Assembly: GCF_009017415.1 (NCBI RefSeq)
Contig: NC_092404.1
Coordinates: forward strand, 930,001 to 994,000
Reading direction: 5' to 3'
Origin: Aspergillus flavus
Taxonomy: Eukaryota; Ascomycota; Eurotiomycetes; Eurotiales; Aspergillaceae
DNA length: 64,000 nucleotides
In this document: in pieces, positions 1 to 11,716 of the stretch
Numbering within the stretch: position 1 is the stretch's first letter
Layout: the number at the start of each line of letters is the position of its first letter
Position numbers and translations under genes: made by a program
Notes under the pieces: model-generated
What the model was told of the DNA's origin: nothing
The model's input: the letters and a program-made list of their open reading frames with translations, nothing else
Database searches by the model: none

Positions 1-393
1 AATTTTACCAGGCCTACTACAATACTAATCAGCCTCGGCTGGACTGATTTATTTTTCCGAGGCATATGTTCGGCATATGGACAGAATGACGAAGAGCAAG
101 ATATACCTCCAACCATTTATTTCTATATCAAACGGCCTTCGGTGCAACCGCAACTCCGCCCCACCCGGTGGGTTAGTTCCACTCAATAATCGCAGAAGTT
201 TATTTAGCACACAAAATGATTCGCTGCTGGAATTACATTATTGGAATATCCCTCTGAACAGTGGACTAGGTATACAGCAATGATGCTTCGGCAGTAACCG
301 AAGGGCCTTTATAGAGTACATCCGGACATCGGTCAGGCACCGAGCCTTTCTGAAAATTATTTTAACCGTGATTCATTTAAGTACCTGAGCAAG
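1..393. other. Left-edge intergenic region, no gene seen
   Basis: Upstream sequence of the esterase that starts at 394. A 68-codon open frame at 77-283 has no domain, splice or composition support. I see no RNA gene or repeat here. Confidence 0.5.
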
Positions 394-1398
394 ATGAGTC
401 CCATTTTCTATTTGAAAGTATATGTTATACGCCTTCTAACTCGCCTATTCGCCTGGCTTGACCGAAGAGGCGGCCCATTGCGACCACCTGGCCCAGATTT
501 GACAGTAAACATCCCGTCAATACTTTCCGAGTCTAAGGGTTCATTCGATGTGTTCTTCTATTTTCCACCAGGATATGACCGCAACTATCCCAAGGGAAAC
601 GGTTTTCCAGTCGTTCTCAACTTTCACGGCGGTGGTTATTGCGTCGGACATGCTCGCGACGACGAACGTTTCATTGCCGAGTTGACCTCTCGCGGTGCCG
701 TTGTTGCAAGTGTCAATTACCGTCGAGCACCCGAGAGTCCATATCCAGTCGCGATCGAAGATTCCTTAGACGCATTGCTTTACATCTGGCGCAATGCAGC
801 CTCTTTAAATATTGACAAGCATCGAACCGTTCTCGCTGGTTCAAGTGTTGGTGGCCACCTCGCCTTCACTTCCCTTCTCATGCTCTGGAAGCGGATGAAA
901 GATAAACGCCTCCAAATTGATCCTTCAAATCTGGGAACCGTCAAAGGAATAATGGCTTTTTATCCAGTCATGGATATGACTAAGAGCCGTGCTGAGCGTG
1001 CTCAATCCAACCCGGCATTCTTGGCACTGAAAAAGAAGCCGGCATCCTCTAAAAAGTTCATCGGATCTGTTTTCGACGAGGCTTTCTTCTGGAAACTGAA
1101 AGAAAAGCCAGACAAGGGCTTCATGTACCTCTCTCCCGGGCTTGCGCCTGAGGATTCGCTGAAAGAGGCTTTGCCACCTATCATATCGTTCAAACTTGCG
1201 GGTCTTGACTATCTCTTGAGCGAGGAGAAAGAAGCAGTTCGTCGCCTGGGATTGTTGGGGAAGAAAGTTGACTGTGAAGTTGTGGAAGGGGTTTCCCATT
1301 ATTGGGACCATATGGCAAGAACACCGGAGATGAAGGAACTGAGGGATAAATGCTTGGGAAAGGCTGCGGAGGAGATAGAGCAAATGTGGCAGAGCTGA
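394..1398 (+). CDS. Alpha/beta hydrolase (HSL-type esterase/lipase)
   Basis: Intronless 334-residue protein. The oxyanion-hole motif HGGGY (about residues 79-83) and the nucleophile elbow GSSVG (about 150-154) are typical of the hormone-sensitive-lipase branch of alpha/beta hydrolases, which hydrolyse short-chain esters or lactones. A late Asp in GLDYLL and a His in GVSHYWD fit the rest of the triad. The N-terminus (about residues 5-25) is hydrophobic and then basic, more like a membrane-associating helix than a cleaved signal peptide. The start is the first ATG of the frame. The substrate cannot be told from sequence. The next gene on the same strand begins about 800 bp downstream. Confidence 0.85.
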   Translation: MSPIFYLKVYVIRLLTRLFAWLDRRGGPLRPPGPDLTVNIPSILSESKGSFDVFFYFPPGYDRNYPKGNGFPVVLNFHGGGYCVGHARDDERFIAELTSRGAVVASVNYRRAPESPYPVAIEDSLDALLYIWRNAASLNIDKHRTVLAGSSVGGHLAFTSLLMLWKRMKDKRLQIDPSNLGTVKGIMAFYPVMDMTKSRAERAQSNPAFLALKKKPASSKKFIGSVFDEAFFWKLKEKPDKGFMYLSPGLAPEDSLKEALPPIISFKLAGLDYLLSEEKEAVRRLGLLGKKVDCEVVEGVSHYWDHMARTPEMKELRDKCLGKAAEEIEQMWQS

Positions 1399-2197
1399 AG
1401 TGATGCAGGGATTGGACCTACATTAATACCAAGCACCATACAATTTGATACCTTTGTTCGAAGAATAATACTACTAAGAATTCAATTCTATAGCCATACG
1501 CCAATACTAGCCAGTTTAAGACCTCTCAACAGGGATTTCGACCATTCACCTTCAATGGTTCCCTTAGTACCAGTCCATACGATGTAGGCTTTACTTTATA
1601 GGGGAAATATGAATAAGCGGAGCTGATAGACGAGCTAGATACGATACTGCAATTTACTTTGCCTCCCTCCTACAGTTGATCTATGATGCAAGAGGACGTA
1701 TCCTCAATAGGACTTGGAACCTCAAATACCAGACAGAATATAAAATAATGGTATCTCGAAAACCATATCACAAGAATAGATGGTAGTAATATGCTTCTTT
1801 TTAAGATTACAGTTGGTATATCCATCTTCGCGACCAGAAACAGGTAGATAAATTAAGATCCACATAAAAACCTGTAGTCAGTAGCAAAAATTAAGCCTTT
1901 GAGGGAAAAGCACAACCTTCAGCTAGACTTGATTAAATTAGTCTCTGTTTAGGATCGCGGCCGCTAAATTGTGGAGCAGCGGGGTATTATTCTTCACAAC
2001 ACCATTGCATCTTCAGCCCCAGAGGATCATTAGATACCTCATTCCGTGTTGCGTACTCCTTACTATGGCGCACTAATTCTTCTAGACCAACATTGCTTGC
2101 GTGTTTTTCCGTTTCCACTTTTTGGCAATCAATCTATTCAAGGAAATACTCCCCTTTAGCGATGTTCTCTTAAAACTTCACCCCACCATTCCTCAAA
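1399..2197. other. Intergenic, AT-rich, no gene seen
   Basis: About 800 bp between the esterase and the next plus-strand gene. It holds a NotI-like GCGGCCGC at about 1957 but no long open frame, tRNA or obvious repeat. The last 150 bp presumably contain the promoter of the gene starting at 2198. Confidence 0.5.
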
Positions 2198-2927
2198 ATG
2201 AGCAGCATCCCTCCCGACCCCAAGACTCCGGCCGAGTGGCTCAAGTATGTACATAGCGAGGTAGTCACATCCATCCCATCGAAGCAGGAACAAAAGACCA
2301 TCCAGGTACGTATGATCCATTCCTACTTCAAGCCATGCAATTAACAACCCCCAGAACAGTATCAACGAGCGAAATATCTATCTAGATGAATCAAAGATCA
2401 TAAAACCACCATCCCAGCTATGGTACGCATATACAGATATTTTCGCATTCACAAAGCCAGAGATTACCATCTTCCCAGAAGCCTATGGGTCAATACAAAT
2501 TATTACAAGGGTTCTCACCGCGGACACACCCATTAATCTAAAGGTCGTCCCTGATACGATATGCTGGATTTTTATCTACGCTTCCATCCTCGATCAGCCC
2601 TTTTCGGTGTCTGTGGGCGACCAGGAGCCCCTTTCCTTAGAGCTAGGTCCGGGGACGGGAAATGTGGGGGTGAAACTGATCGTCTTCCCAGATAAGATTG
2701 ATCTGGAGTATCTAGAATGTTACATGCGAGCAGTTGATGAGGAGTTACACGCGAGTCTCAATACGCAGTTGTGCATTGCTCGAGCGCTGCAATGGAATGA
2801 TACCGCCATTGCCTCTTCCCTCTGCTCGTATGTTGTTTCAGTGACTACCGATATAGAGCTGAGTTTCTATTCCCAGATAAATGCTCAGGCAGTGGCACTG
2901 GGGCAGCAGCTGGCAGCTAAGCGATGA
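2198..2927 (+). CDS. Hypothetical protein, two exons
   Basis: I do not recognise the family. Exon 1 (2198-2305, 36 codons, start MSSIPPDPKTPAEW) joins in phase 0 to exon 2 (2355-2927) across a 49-nt intron with GTACGT donor and CCCAG acceptor, giving about 226 residues. The reading frame runs through exon 2 well upstream of its first internal ATG, which supports the spliced start. The protein has no signal peptide or membrane segment; the middle is rich in beta-type hydrophobic residues and the C-terminal third (from about residue 150) looks helical. It converges on the MFS gene ending at 3076, with about 150 bp between them. Confidence 0.6.
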
Positions 2928-3075
2928 TGGGGCCGGATATAAGTTGTGCTTCTGTACTGAACACCATTTACTCAGTGGACGATTAAATTGAGAAATCCCG
3001 ACTTGGACTTCACGAACCTGTCTGGGCCAACCCAAGCCACTAGGGAAAAGGCCTCTAAGCCAGTTACTCAATCTA

Positions 3076-5148
3076 TCATCTTCTCTCTTCTTCATTTACC
3101 TCCTCGTCACATTTTCCCTCCCCCTTAACCCTCTTCCTTCCCTCCTCCTTCAACTTCTCATCATCCGCCCGATTCAAGGTCACCTGGGGCATCAGCCAAA
3201 AGGCCAAAACGAAAGCAACAGCAGCCAATGCTGCACCAATAAGAAATATAATCCGGAACCCCTTCTGGTAAGCCGGAATCAACAGAGATCGGGCACGTTC
3301 TGCTTCTGCCTGTGGTAGCTTGGAGAGGTAATTCTGAGGGCTCGATAGAAAAGAGCGGGTTTCAGACTGTGTGAGGCCCAGTGAGGAGATAGAGCTTGTG
3401 ATTAGATTGTTTCTATTTGTAACGCAACGGTTAGTTTGAGTTCAATCCGTTATTTTAGTCGTGCCGGTACGTACATGATGGTTCCGGCGATGGCGAGGCC
3501 GAGCGTGCCACCAAGGTTCCTTACGAAACTGGGTTTGTTAGTCTGTTTTGTCCTTCGGTGATTGAGTTAACCGAGATGTGGGATTGTGGTAAACGTACTT
3601 TCGAAATGAGGTGACAACCGCCATATCCTTCCGTTCTACTCCTGCTTGGACGGCGATCAGGGCGCTGGGACAGCTCAGTATCAGGCTACTCTGATGCATA
3701 TAATTCTTATGCGGAACTTACGGCTGCAGTGTATTCCCCACACCAACACCAGTCAAGAGTCCATAACCAATTTGTTTTCCCAGACCGGATGATTCATTTA
3801 GAGTGGAGAATAAACCAAGTCCAACGGCCCAGATCATCCAGCCGAAGAGAATACACTCCCTATAACGGCCCACCCAGTGAACAACAAGGCCTGAGACGGT
3901 ACTACTGACAGCTAATATCTTGATTAGTGAAAGATGCCTAGATAAGGGGGTATGAAATAGACATACTCTGCATCAATGTTACAGGTAAAAGCATCGCACC
4001 AGCTTTCACCGTGGAATACCCAAAGACCAGCTGATAAAAGGTTGGGATATAATAAACCTGGACAAGAAAGTTCCACCCGTTTATAAACATAGTCAGGCAC
4101 GCACCATTCACAATCCGAGATTTGAATATATGCATCGGCACGAGCGGATATGTAGCCCCTTTCCACTGCCAGATCACGAACCCAACGGCCACAGCAAAAC
4201 CCACCACAATCGTGGCAATGACATGGGCCGAAGCCCAAGGGTATTCACCTCCACCCCATGTCAGACCTAACAGAAGAACTGCAGTACTGCCTAAGGCGAG
4301 GAATGCACCGATAAAGTCAATTGCCTTGAGCTTCATCTTCCAGTCCCCTGTTACCTTCCGCAGAGGCATGAAGAACAGCACGCACAGGGTTGTTATCGCC
4401 GTGAGTGGGAGATTCAGGCGAAAGATCCATCTCCATGAATCCTCGTTGATGGAGGACAAGGCACCGCCAATGACGGGCCCAATTCCATTGGCGATTGCTA
4501 CTACTGCGCCCAAGATGCCCTGGTATTTGCCCCTTTCACGTAGCGGGACGACGTCGCTGACGATCATCTGAGCCACAGTCATCAACCCACCACCACCTAC
4601 ACCGGTAAAAGCACGAAAGACTATAAGCTGGGTGGCCGTCTGCGAAAGCGATGCTGCCAGTGACCCGATGAAGAAGATGCCGAGTCCGACAAAAAGGACA
4701 AGCTTGCGAGACCATATGTCTGAAAGGCGGCCGTATATGAGCTGGAAACAGGTCGAGGTGCTACTTGTCATTAGTATATCGCAAGGTTATCCATAACAGT
4801 CCTTACTACTCACACAAAATATCCTCCAGATATCCAAGAAGCTTTATCACTGGCGTGCAAGGCATTTCCAATGATTGACAAACTGGAGGCCAGAGTGGTC
4901 TGGTCCATCAATGCTATGAGATCGACTGTCGAGCATGCTAAGAATATCTAATAGTATTGTCAGCTAAAGATAGCTGTTAGTGTAACTATTAGTACACATA
5001 CCGTAATGATTGTGCTTTTCGGGACATAATTCGTCTGTTCATTGAAGACATGAGGTATCTTCGACTCCCCGTCGGTCCCTACAACAGCTGTCCCCGAGGA
5101 GTCTGACGAGCTTGGAGACTTTTCCGAATTGAGTACTGCTTCTGACAT
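3076..5148 (-). CDS. MFS transporter, DHA2-type (14-TM drug:H+ antiporter-like)
   Basis: Seven exons in phase: 5148-5002, 4947-4814, 4763-3967, 3911-3722, 3673-3599, 3528-3475, 3412-3076, giving 577 residues. Visible family features are LIALMDQTTLASS in the first transmembrane helix (DHA2 usually has a D-Q/T pair there), a loop motif YGRLSDIWSRK (motif A), FRAFTGVGGGG and a motif-C-like region IGPVIGGAL. Late on come RKDMAVVTSFR and VRNLGGTLGLAIAG, typical of the C-terminal half of DHA2 proteins. The N-terminus (about 45 residues) is polar and Ser-rich; the C-terminal tail is strongly charged. Such proteins export drugs, fungal metabolites or cations across the plasma membrane. It is divergent from the PLP-rhodanese gene starting at 6154. 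The substrate is unknown. Confidence 0.9.
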
Positions 5149-6153
5149 AGTGCTCAGAAGTGTTTCAAAGCTATCGGGCGGCAGTAGTGAGGTATAGTGA
5201 TGAGAACCGGCGGATGCCTTTAAACGACGAAGACTACGACAATCCTATATCGGAGCCACATTCTGGGCATTTCTAAGCGAGCGGATCCTCAGATGGAGAT
5301 TGTGAATATTAATTTGCAGAAAAATGAAGTAGTCCATGATTGTAAAAATGACGAATCATCAATTCCAGCTCCCTTGACGGAACTGAGAAGCGCAAAGGGG
5401 AAACCTTCCCGTTAGTTGGTTAGGGCTAAGGAAATGATCAGCGTGATTGTTCCGCAACTTGCTCAAATGGACTCATCAAGGTACTCACACAGGCCTGTTG
5501 CCAAGAAAACAACAAGTCCAGAACCTGTTAGAGAACTTGCAGATTGTGAGGACCTGCGTGCTTTTTGTATGTTTATCGATCCCCGGTCAGGGACCTTGCG
5601 AGTTACTTTTGCCCGTGGATCGGTCTTCACAAGCCTCGAGCTTATGGATTGGCAGGGATGGGCATCCAAATGGGTGGTAATGAAAAGATTTAGGAAGGCA
5701 TTGAGTTTATGGCCATGTAGATCTTGTCTTGTCCTCGCACCCTGGGGGAAGGAATTCTCCGCCACATGTACGAATCGCATACTATTTCCTACACGATGTA
5801 TGTACTGCTATCCTGTATCGGCTTATGTATTATCCAACCATTATCCACGTTTCAAGACAAGCGGATACGATCTTCATTGTCGGGAACCGCGTTTCTAGGT
5901 CAGCCACTTCCCTAAAAGGAGAATTATGTTCTTAGAATGAGTGCAATAACGCCATGCGGGTGGGTCATAGCCTTTGACACTGCAGCAGTCTAGTTTGTCA
6001 AAGTCAGATGTAGGAAATTTCATCAAAGGAGGGGTTAATGCACTCTGCAGGGGTATAACTTAGGGGTTGTCCCTCCTTGCGGTTCCTTTTGTATTATAGG
6101 TCTACTTGTAGACGTGTCTCTCATTCTTGGTACCATCCACTCAAGTCAGAAAG
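5149..6153. other. Divergent promoter region between MFS and PLP-rhodanese genes
   Basis: About 1.0 kb between two genes transcribed away from each other, so both promoters must lie here. A 160-codon plus-strand open frame at 5416-5898 begins with TTG, has no recognisable motif and overlaps minus-strand frames of similar size, so I do not call it. No RNA gene or repeat was seen. Confidence 0.55.
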
Positions 6154-7813
6154 ATGACCAATCTCAATGAACGCAATGTATACTTCGGGCGAGATTCGCT
6201 CAAGAAGTACTTTGATCCAGACTGCCAGCCTCCTCTACCTCTAGTTGAACTTCCAGAACATCTGAATCCTTATCATCAGGATGGTGTACGAGTCTATGCC
6301 AAGATGATGACGATGCACCCAGCAAACAACGTCAAGGCAATGCCAGGTACATACACACCATATATGAAATACGAATGATCAGCTAATAATGTAGCAATGA
6401 ACATGCTCGAGAAGAGTGTGACGCCCGGTAAAACAAATACTATCATCGAGTACAGTTCCGGATCCACGGTGATCTCAATGTCTATGATCGCCAGAGTCAT
6501 GCATGGCATTCAAGACACGCGTGCATTCTTGAGCAATAAGACAAGCGAGGCCAAGCTCCAGCTAATGCAGTTCTTTGGGCTTAATATCACTCTTTTTGGT
6601 GGTCCCTCCCAACCCGAACCCTATGACGAGCGAGGTGGTATCCAAAGTGCCCGGAGGATGGCAATGGATTCAGACAGTGTCCTCAACCCGAACCAATACG
6701 AGAACGACCATAACTGGCAATCACACATTCGCTGGACGGGACCCCAGATCTACAAACAACTCCCTGAAATAAATGTTCTCTGTGCGGGAATGGGGACATC
6801 TGGAACAATGACTGGATTGGGTACATACTTCAAGGAAGCGAAGCCATCGGTACTCCGTCTGGGGGTGTGCACAGCCCCTGGCGATCGTGTTCCGGGCCCA
6901 AGGTCGTTCGCCTTGATGAAACCCGTGGAGTTCCCCTGGAAAGCAGCCGTAGATGTTATTGAGGAAGTAAATTCGTCTGACTCGTTTTCATTGTCACTAG
7001 ACCTGTGCCGCGAAGGTATTGTCTGTGGCCCTTCATCTGGCTTCAACCTGCAAGGTCTCTTTCAGATGTTGGAAAAGCGCAAGGCAGCTGGTACCTTGTC
7101 CGAAATTGCAGGACCTGATGGTTACATTCATTGTGTCTTCCTATGCTGTGACCTACCTTATCAATACATTGGAGAGTATTTCCAGAAGTTGGGAGCTGAC
7201 AAATTCCACCCTATCCAGAATGAAGTAAGTTCTGTCCCATTGACTCTCATTGCCTCATTTACTAACGCACCGCCAGAGACTTACCAAAGTTGATCTATAT
7301 CGCTACGATGAAAGCTGGGAGCGAAGTCCAGTAGTCCTTTTCACTCATTTTTACAATACCCCCAACGTTTTGTCGGAATGTCTCCTAAGTGACATCAAGC
7401 TGAGGCCCCTGTGCTGTGTTCTAGACCTGAGAACAACGGCGGACTTCGCCTCATGGCATCTTCCTGGCTCGGTCAATATTCCCTTGCGGAGTCTCGACTC
7501 ACACACTGTGAAGCCGTTCTCGGACCCCGGTGTACTAGAGGCACAGTGGTCAGAGTTAGAAGCAATGTTCAAGGATCCGAGCGTGATCACCAAGTTGGAT
7601 TCCCACCATGTGTTAGTGATTTGCTACAATGGAGACACAGCGCGAGTGGCCACTAGCGTGCTGCGAGCCAAGGGCATCGAGGCTGACAGCCTTCGGGGAG
7701 GATACCAAGCTCTGAAAGACCACGGGTTATGGGGTAGCAGTGGAGTTGAGTCGGTGGAGAAAAACACATATCCAACAACAACCACGACAGAACTGTCCGT
7801 ATCGACTAATTAA
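6154..7813 (+). CDS. PLP-dependent beta-synthase (cysteine synthase-like) fused to C-terminal rhodanese domain
   Basis: Three exons (6154-6346, 6395-7224, 7277-7813) join in phase to 519 residues. ATG 6154 is the first ATG of the frame. Residues about 1-340 are a fold-type II PLP enzyme: HPANNVKAMPA carries the likely Schiff-base Lys, SSGSTVISMSM is the substrate-loop region, GTSGTMTGLG binds the PLP phosphate and GPSSGF is the late Ser motif. Residues about 345-500 are a rhodanese domain: VLDLRTTADFASWHLPG, then CYNGDTAR with the catalytic-loop Cys, and a closing LRGGYQALKD. The first domain probably makes or breaks a C-S or C-N bond at C-beta of an amino acid; the second can carry a persulfide. 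Real substrates are unknown. The NNVKAMPA context differs from the classical NPTGSVKDR of cysteine synthases. The gene is divergent from an MFS exporter. Confidence 0.85.
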
Positions 7814-8619
7814 CCGTATGGCGCTAAGCTGAACTGGGCATTGATTGATATGGGCGGACAGAAGATGTATCTTTTTTTATTTCACTTTCTATATTTCATT
7901 TCTCTTTTTTCTCCAGCATATTATGTAGCTTTCAAATACATGATGATTGTGATGATGGTATAAATTGACTACTTGACAACGATATCTTTTACTCTGGAGT
8001 AGTTCAGTATGAGATCTGAAATCGGACTAACACGATGAGAACTTAGAAGTCTCCAAAAATTGCCAACGAAAAGATTAGATCATTGAATCCAACGCAAATG
8101 TGCTCACCCGTAGTATTGAACGCCTATCTGTGCATGAGATTTAATTGACATGATCGACATTTGAATATTTGCAGGGACACACTACATACGCGCACGGCGA
8201 CGCTAAATCCAGAAATCTGCTCAATTGCGAGCATACCCAGCCTCTTCCGTCCAATCAGCAGCTAGGGAATGTTGCAACCCTAACACGGCTGCGGCACCTG
8301 CGATGAGTATTGTAATCGAGGCCTCGTGTCTGATCAATGCATGCATCAGTGACACAATCTCAGTCTAGGGTTGATGGTGCAATCATGCTGGTGCTAAAGT
8401 GAGTTTACTACCTGACACATATCCGATACAGCGCACCTTGAAGATTCTTATCCGAACCTTTCTCTTTACTTTGCTGCCCATCTTTTCCTTGCTTGGAACG
8501 TTTTCGAAATACGAGAGACCCTGTTGAGAATTTCCTCTCCTGGTGGTACAGGCATCTGCATATAATCATCTATACAAATCTCGTCTCTGTTATGAGCTTT
8601 GTGACGTGCAACATTCACG
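7814..8619. other. Intergenic, no gene seen
   Basis: About 800 bp between two plus-strand genes, with T-rich stretches around 7870-7910. A 70-codon minus-strand frame at 8466-8678 overlaps the ferric reductase start and is rejected. Confidence 0.5.
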
Positions 8620-10816
8620 ATGATGTCCATGGATGAAGAGTCCAGCGGCGGTCTGCCATGGCTGGACATGCCGGTCATGTTTCACTCATCTAGGGCCGAT
8701 ACATGCAAGATGACACCGGAACAATGTGCCTATCGGTCAGGACACTGGAGATATTGGTACTTTCCCTTTCTATGCTAACATTATGAATGCCCTGTTAATG
8801 ACTGAGCTCAACGCAGGTACGAAGCAGACCACGTTTATTCGTTAAATACAGTATATTTCCTTTGTGCGACCATCGGATTCTTTACAATAGTCCATTTTCT
8901 CTCGAAGTATGCACCAGTACAAGCAAGACGAAGCGGCATATGGCGAAAGACGACGGCCGTTGGGCGATACCTCGCATACAAAGGTTACCAACTACCTGCA
9001 ATTCGGTACTGTTCTCCTTCGTTGGGCGTTATGCTCCTGGGTATCATAGGCACAATCTTCTTCTTTGGTTAGTACATCCAGTTCGCTGCATGTTTTCCAA
9101 ATTGCTGATGTACAAACAGCCATGACGCTCGGTCCTAAACCTTACTACTGGCCTAACACGAAAGATGGGACAGTCTCTTATGGAAATAGTCCGCCTATCG
9201 CAACTCGAACTGGGTGGATGGCATTGGCATTACTGCCTTTTGTTCTGTGGGTACCTTAGCCCATGTTCAATATCCGATGCTAACCAGTGCAGGGCTCTGG
9301 GCACCAAAGCCAACCTTATATCAGCATTGACTGGAGTGCCTCATGAAAAGCTTCAGGTATGTTGACAACGACTAGAGCTTTATAATATGACTAACTGGAT
9401 AGGTCTATCATCATTGGACCAGCTATGCCATGTTTGTCCTGGCTTTGATACATACCTTCCCATTCATAGTCTTCAATATCTGGAAAGGTCAGATGGTCGA
9501 GAAATGGAACACCAGCGTAGTCTACTGGACAGGAGTTGCGGCCTTGATTACGCAGGCTTATCTCACATTTATGTCCTTGCCATCTATTCGGTACGATCAC
9601 TCATATCAAGCCCAAATCACTGCTAACTAGGTATAGAAATCGATATTATGAATTTTTCAAGGCAACCCACTTCCTAGTTGCACTACTCTTCCTTCTCTTT
9701 TTCTTCTTTCACTGTGACTTCCGCCTTACTTCCTGGTATGTCCTTCTATTCATCGAGACATACAGTATACTAACGACAACAGGGACTATTTCGTTGCCGG
9801 AGGCGCAATATATCTTTTCAGTCTATTTGCGGCATGGACCCGCACCCATCTCATCAATGGCCGTCACTCAGCAACAATCGACCTCCTCCCTTGCGGGTTT
9901 GTACGAATCAGAATCCCGACAATCATGTCCTGGCGACCAGGTCAGCACGTCTTCATTCGATTCTTCAGCCCGCAGCTAGGCTTGCACTGCCTAACAGCGC
10001 ACCCGTTTACCATCTGCTCCTTATCGCATGACCCAGACAAGGTCGGCAAAGCATCTGAGATTGTCTTCTATGTCAAGCCCCGCCACGGCATCACGGCACG
10101 TCTGGCAAAGATAGCCGCTAAGAGCCCCGTATTCTCCCAGACCGTGCTTTTAGAAGGTCCTTATGGTGGGATATCCGATACTGCTTCTCCCGCTGAATTT
10201 GATACTGTTCTTGTCATCGCTGGTGGTTCCGGCGGTGGGTTTTCTCTCGCTATCGTCGAAGAAGCTCTAAGAGTATATGGTAATATGCCAGACCTCCAAC
10301 AACGCAATATCCAAGTCGTTTTCGCCACACGGAATAGCAAAGTAGCCGAGTGGTACAGGGAGGAAATTGGAGATAGGGTCTCCATGTACGACGTACCAGA
10401 CAAAAGAATATCCGTTTCCATTCATGATACCTCGTTAGAGCAGGCTGAAAAGCCAGTGTCTGCACCTGGAGACAAAGAACCATCTAACGAGATCACCGAT
10501 GAGATTGAGCCTGCCTTATCGGAGAAAGGGCATGATGTTGCAGCAACAAACAAGCACATGAGCACAGTTGTACATGGTCCTCGACCTGATCTTCCTTGTC
10601 TTATCAATACAGCTACGTCAACTGGTAGCCACAGAATGGCTATCTTTGCGTGCGGTCCTGCGTCCATGTTACATGACGTTCGGAATGCGGCTGCTGAGGC
10701 GCAAAAGCGGGCGCTGAGAGGAGGCGCTGAGGTCTATTTACATACAGAATCATTTTCGTGAGTGTTCATTTTCTATGTCTCGGACCATTTTTTGCTAATT
10801 AATGTCTAGGTGGTGA
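8620..10816 (+). CDS. Ferric reductase-like transmembrane oxidoreductase (FRE/NOX family)
   Basis: Eight exons in phase (8620-8756, 8817-9067, 9120-9246, 9293-9356, 9403-9590, 9637-9735, 9783-10757, 10810-10816) give 615 residues. The N-terminus has the conserved CKMTPEQCAYRSGHWRYW segment of fungal ferric reductase-like proteins. Several membrane helices follow, with His pairs in VYHHWTSYAMFVLALIHTF and FKATHFL...FFFHCD that fit the bis-haem ligands. The cytosolic half carries HPFTICS (FAD binding), GGSGGGFSLA (NAD(P)H) and FACGPASM (C-terminal NAD(P)H). Electrons would pass from NADPH through FAD and two haems to ferric chelates outside the cell. A low-complexity acidic insert lies near residues 510-555. 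The last exon is only 7 nt and supplies the usual final Trp. Confidence 0.9.
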
Positions 10817-11716
10817 TGCTCGACAAAATTATCAGAATAATACGTCTATAAAATTTCACATTGTTTACTTTCTGATTGTTGATCAATCTGTGTACTTTGA
10901 TTGGATTTGTTGGTGTGGAATATTAAGGGTCACCAGCTTCGATGGCTAATAGCTCTTAATGCTCTTTATAAGCAACATAGATGAATAGCCGAGATTCTGT
11001 GAAGTTTCACGGTGTACAAAATCACTTGAGAAATCATTAAGTTTCTCCTCGTAGTACTCATTTTATAGACATGTGTCCAGCAAGAATAAGCTTTATTTAC
11101 AATATATATACTAACTACCGAGATGCAACAACAGTTAAACACATCCGGAAAATATATAGTATCACGTACAAACCGTAGGTGCAGTCCCGATTATAGTTCA
11201 CAAAGAGTTTATCGTGTGTTGAACATAGTTGAAGGACTCCAGGTGATTGATATTGCAATTGGTCTTACTTTAGGACTTATATAAAATGCATAGAGAGCAA
11301 AAAGTCGTGCAACATTCGATTTGGAAAGATAAGAGGGTATACAGAGTGAATTCAGTACAATCCAATGTATTGTTTCGTGTTGGTTCCATTAAGGATCCAA
11401 CTTTGAATCCTGATAATCATGAGTTAGATTGTGGAAGTCTGCACTTCTTTTCATGAGGTTAAGAAACTATTGGGAAACATCATTGCTGTATTAGGTTGCT
11501 ATGGTTGGTAGGATATAGTAAATTTCTACAATGGATGTGAGAGAGGGTGGAAGGAATGTACGAGGTTTACTGGACAGGAAGATTACCAAAGAAATCAAAA
11601 CGTTTAGGGTATCAAGCTATAGAGTGCATCAAGCTTTTCATTTTTGTGCTAAATTCAGACCATCAAACCGTCAGTCCACGTCCCAGTACGAACACCAATC
11701 GCTCAGAGTAGGCAAT
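10817..11716. other. Intergenic between convergent genes
   Basis: 900 bp holding the 3' ends of the ferric reductase (plus) and L7 (minus) genes. AT-rich; no open frame, tRNA or repeat that I can support. Confidence 0.5.

Noticed and set aside
5416..5898. A 160-codon frame in the MFS/PLP-rhodanese promoter
   Set aside because: Begins with TTG, no motif, overlaps equally long frames on the other strand.
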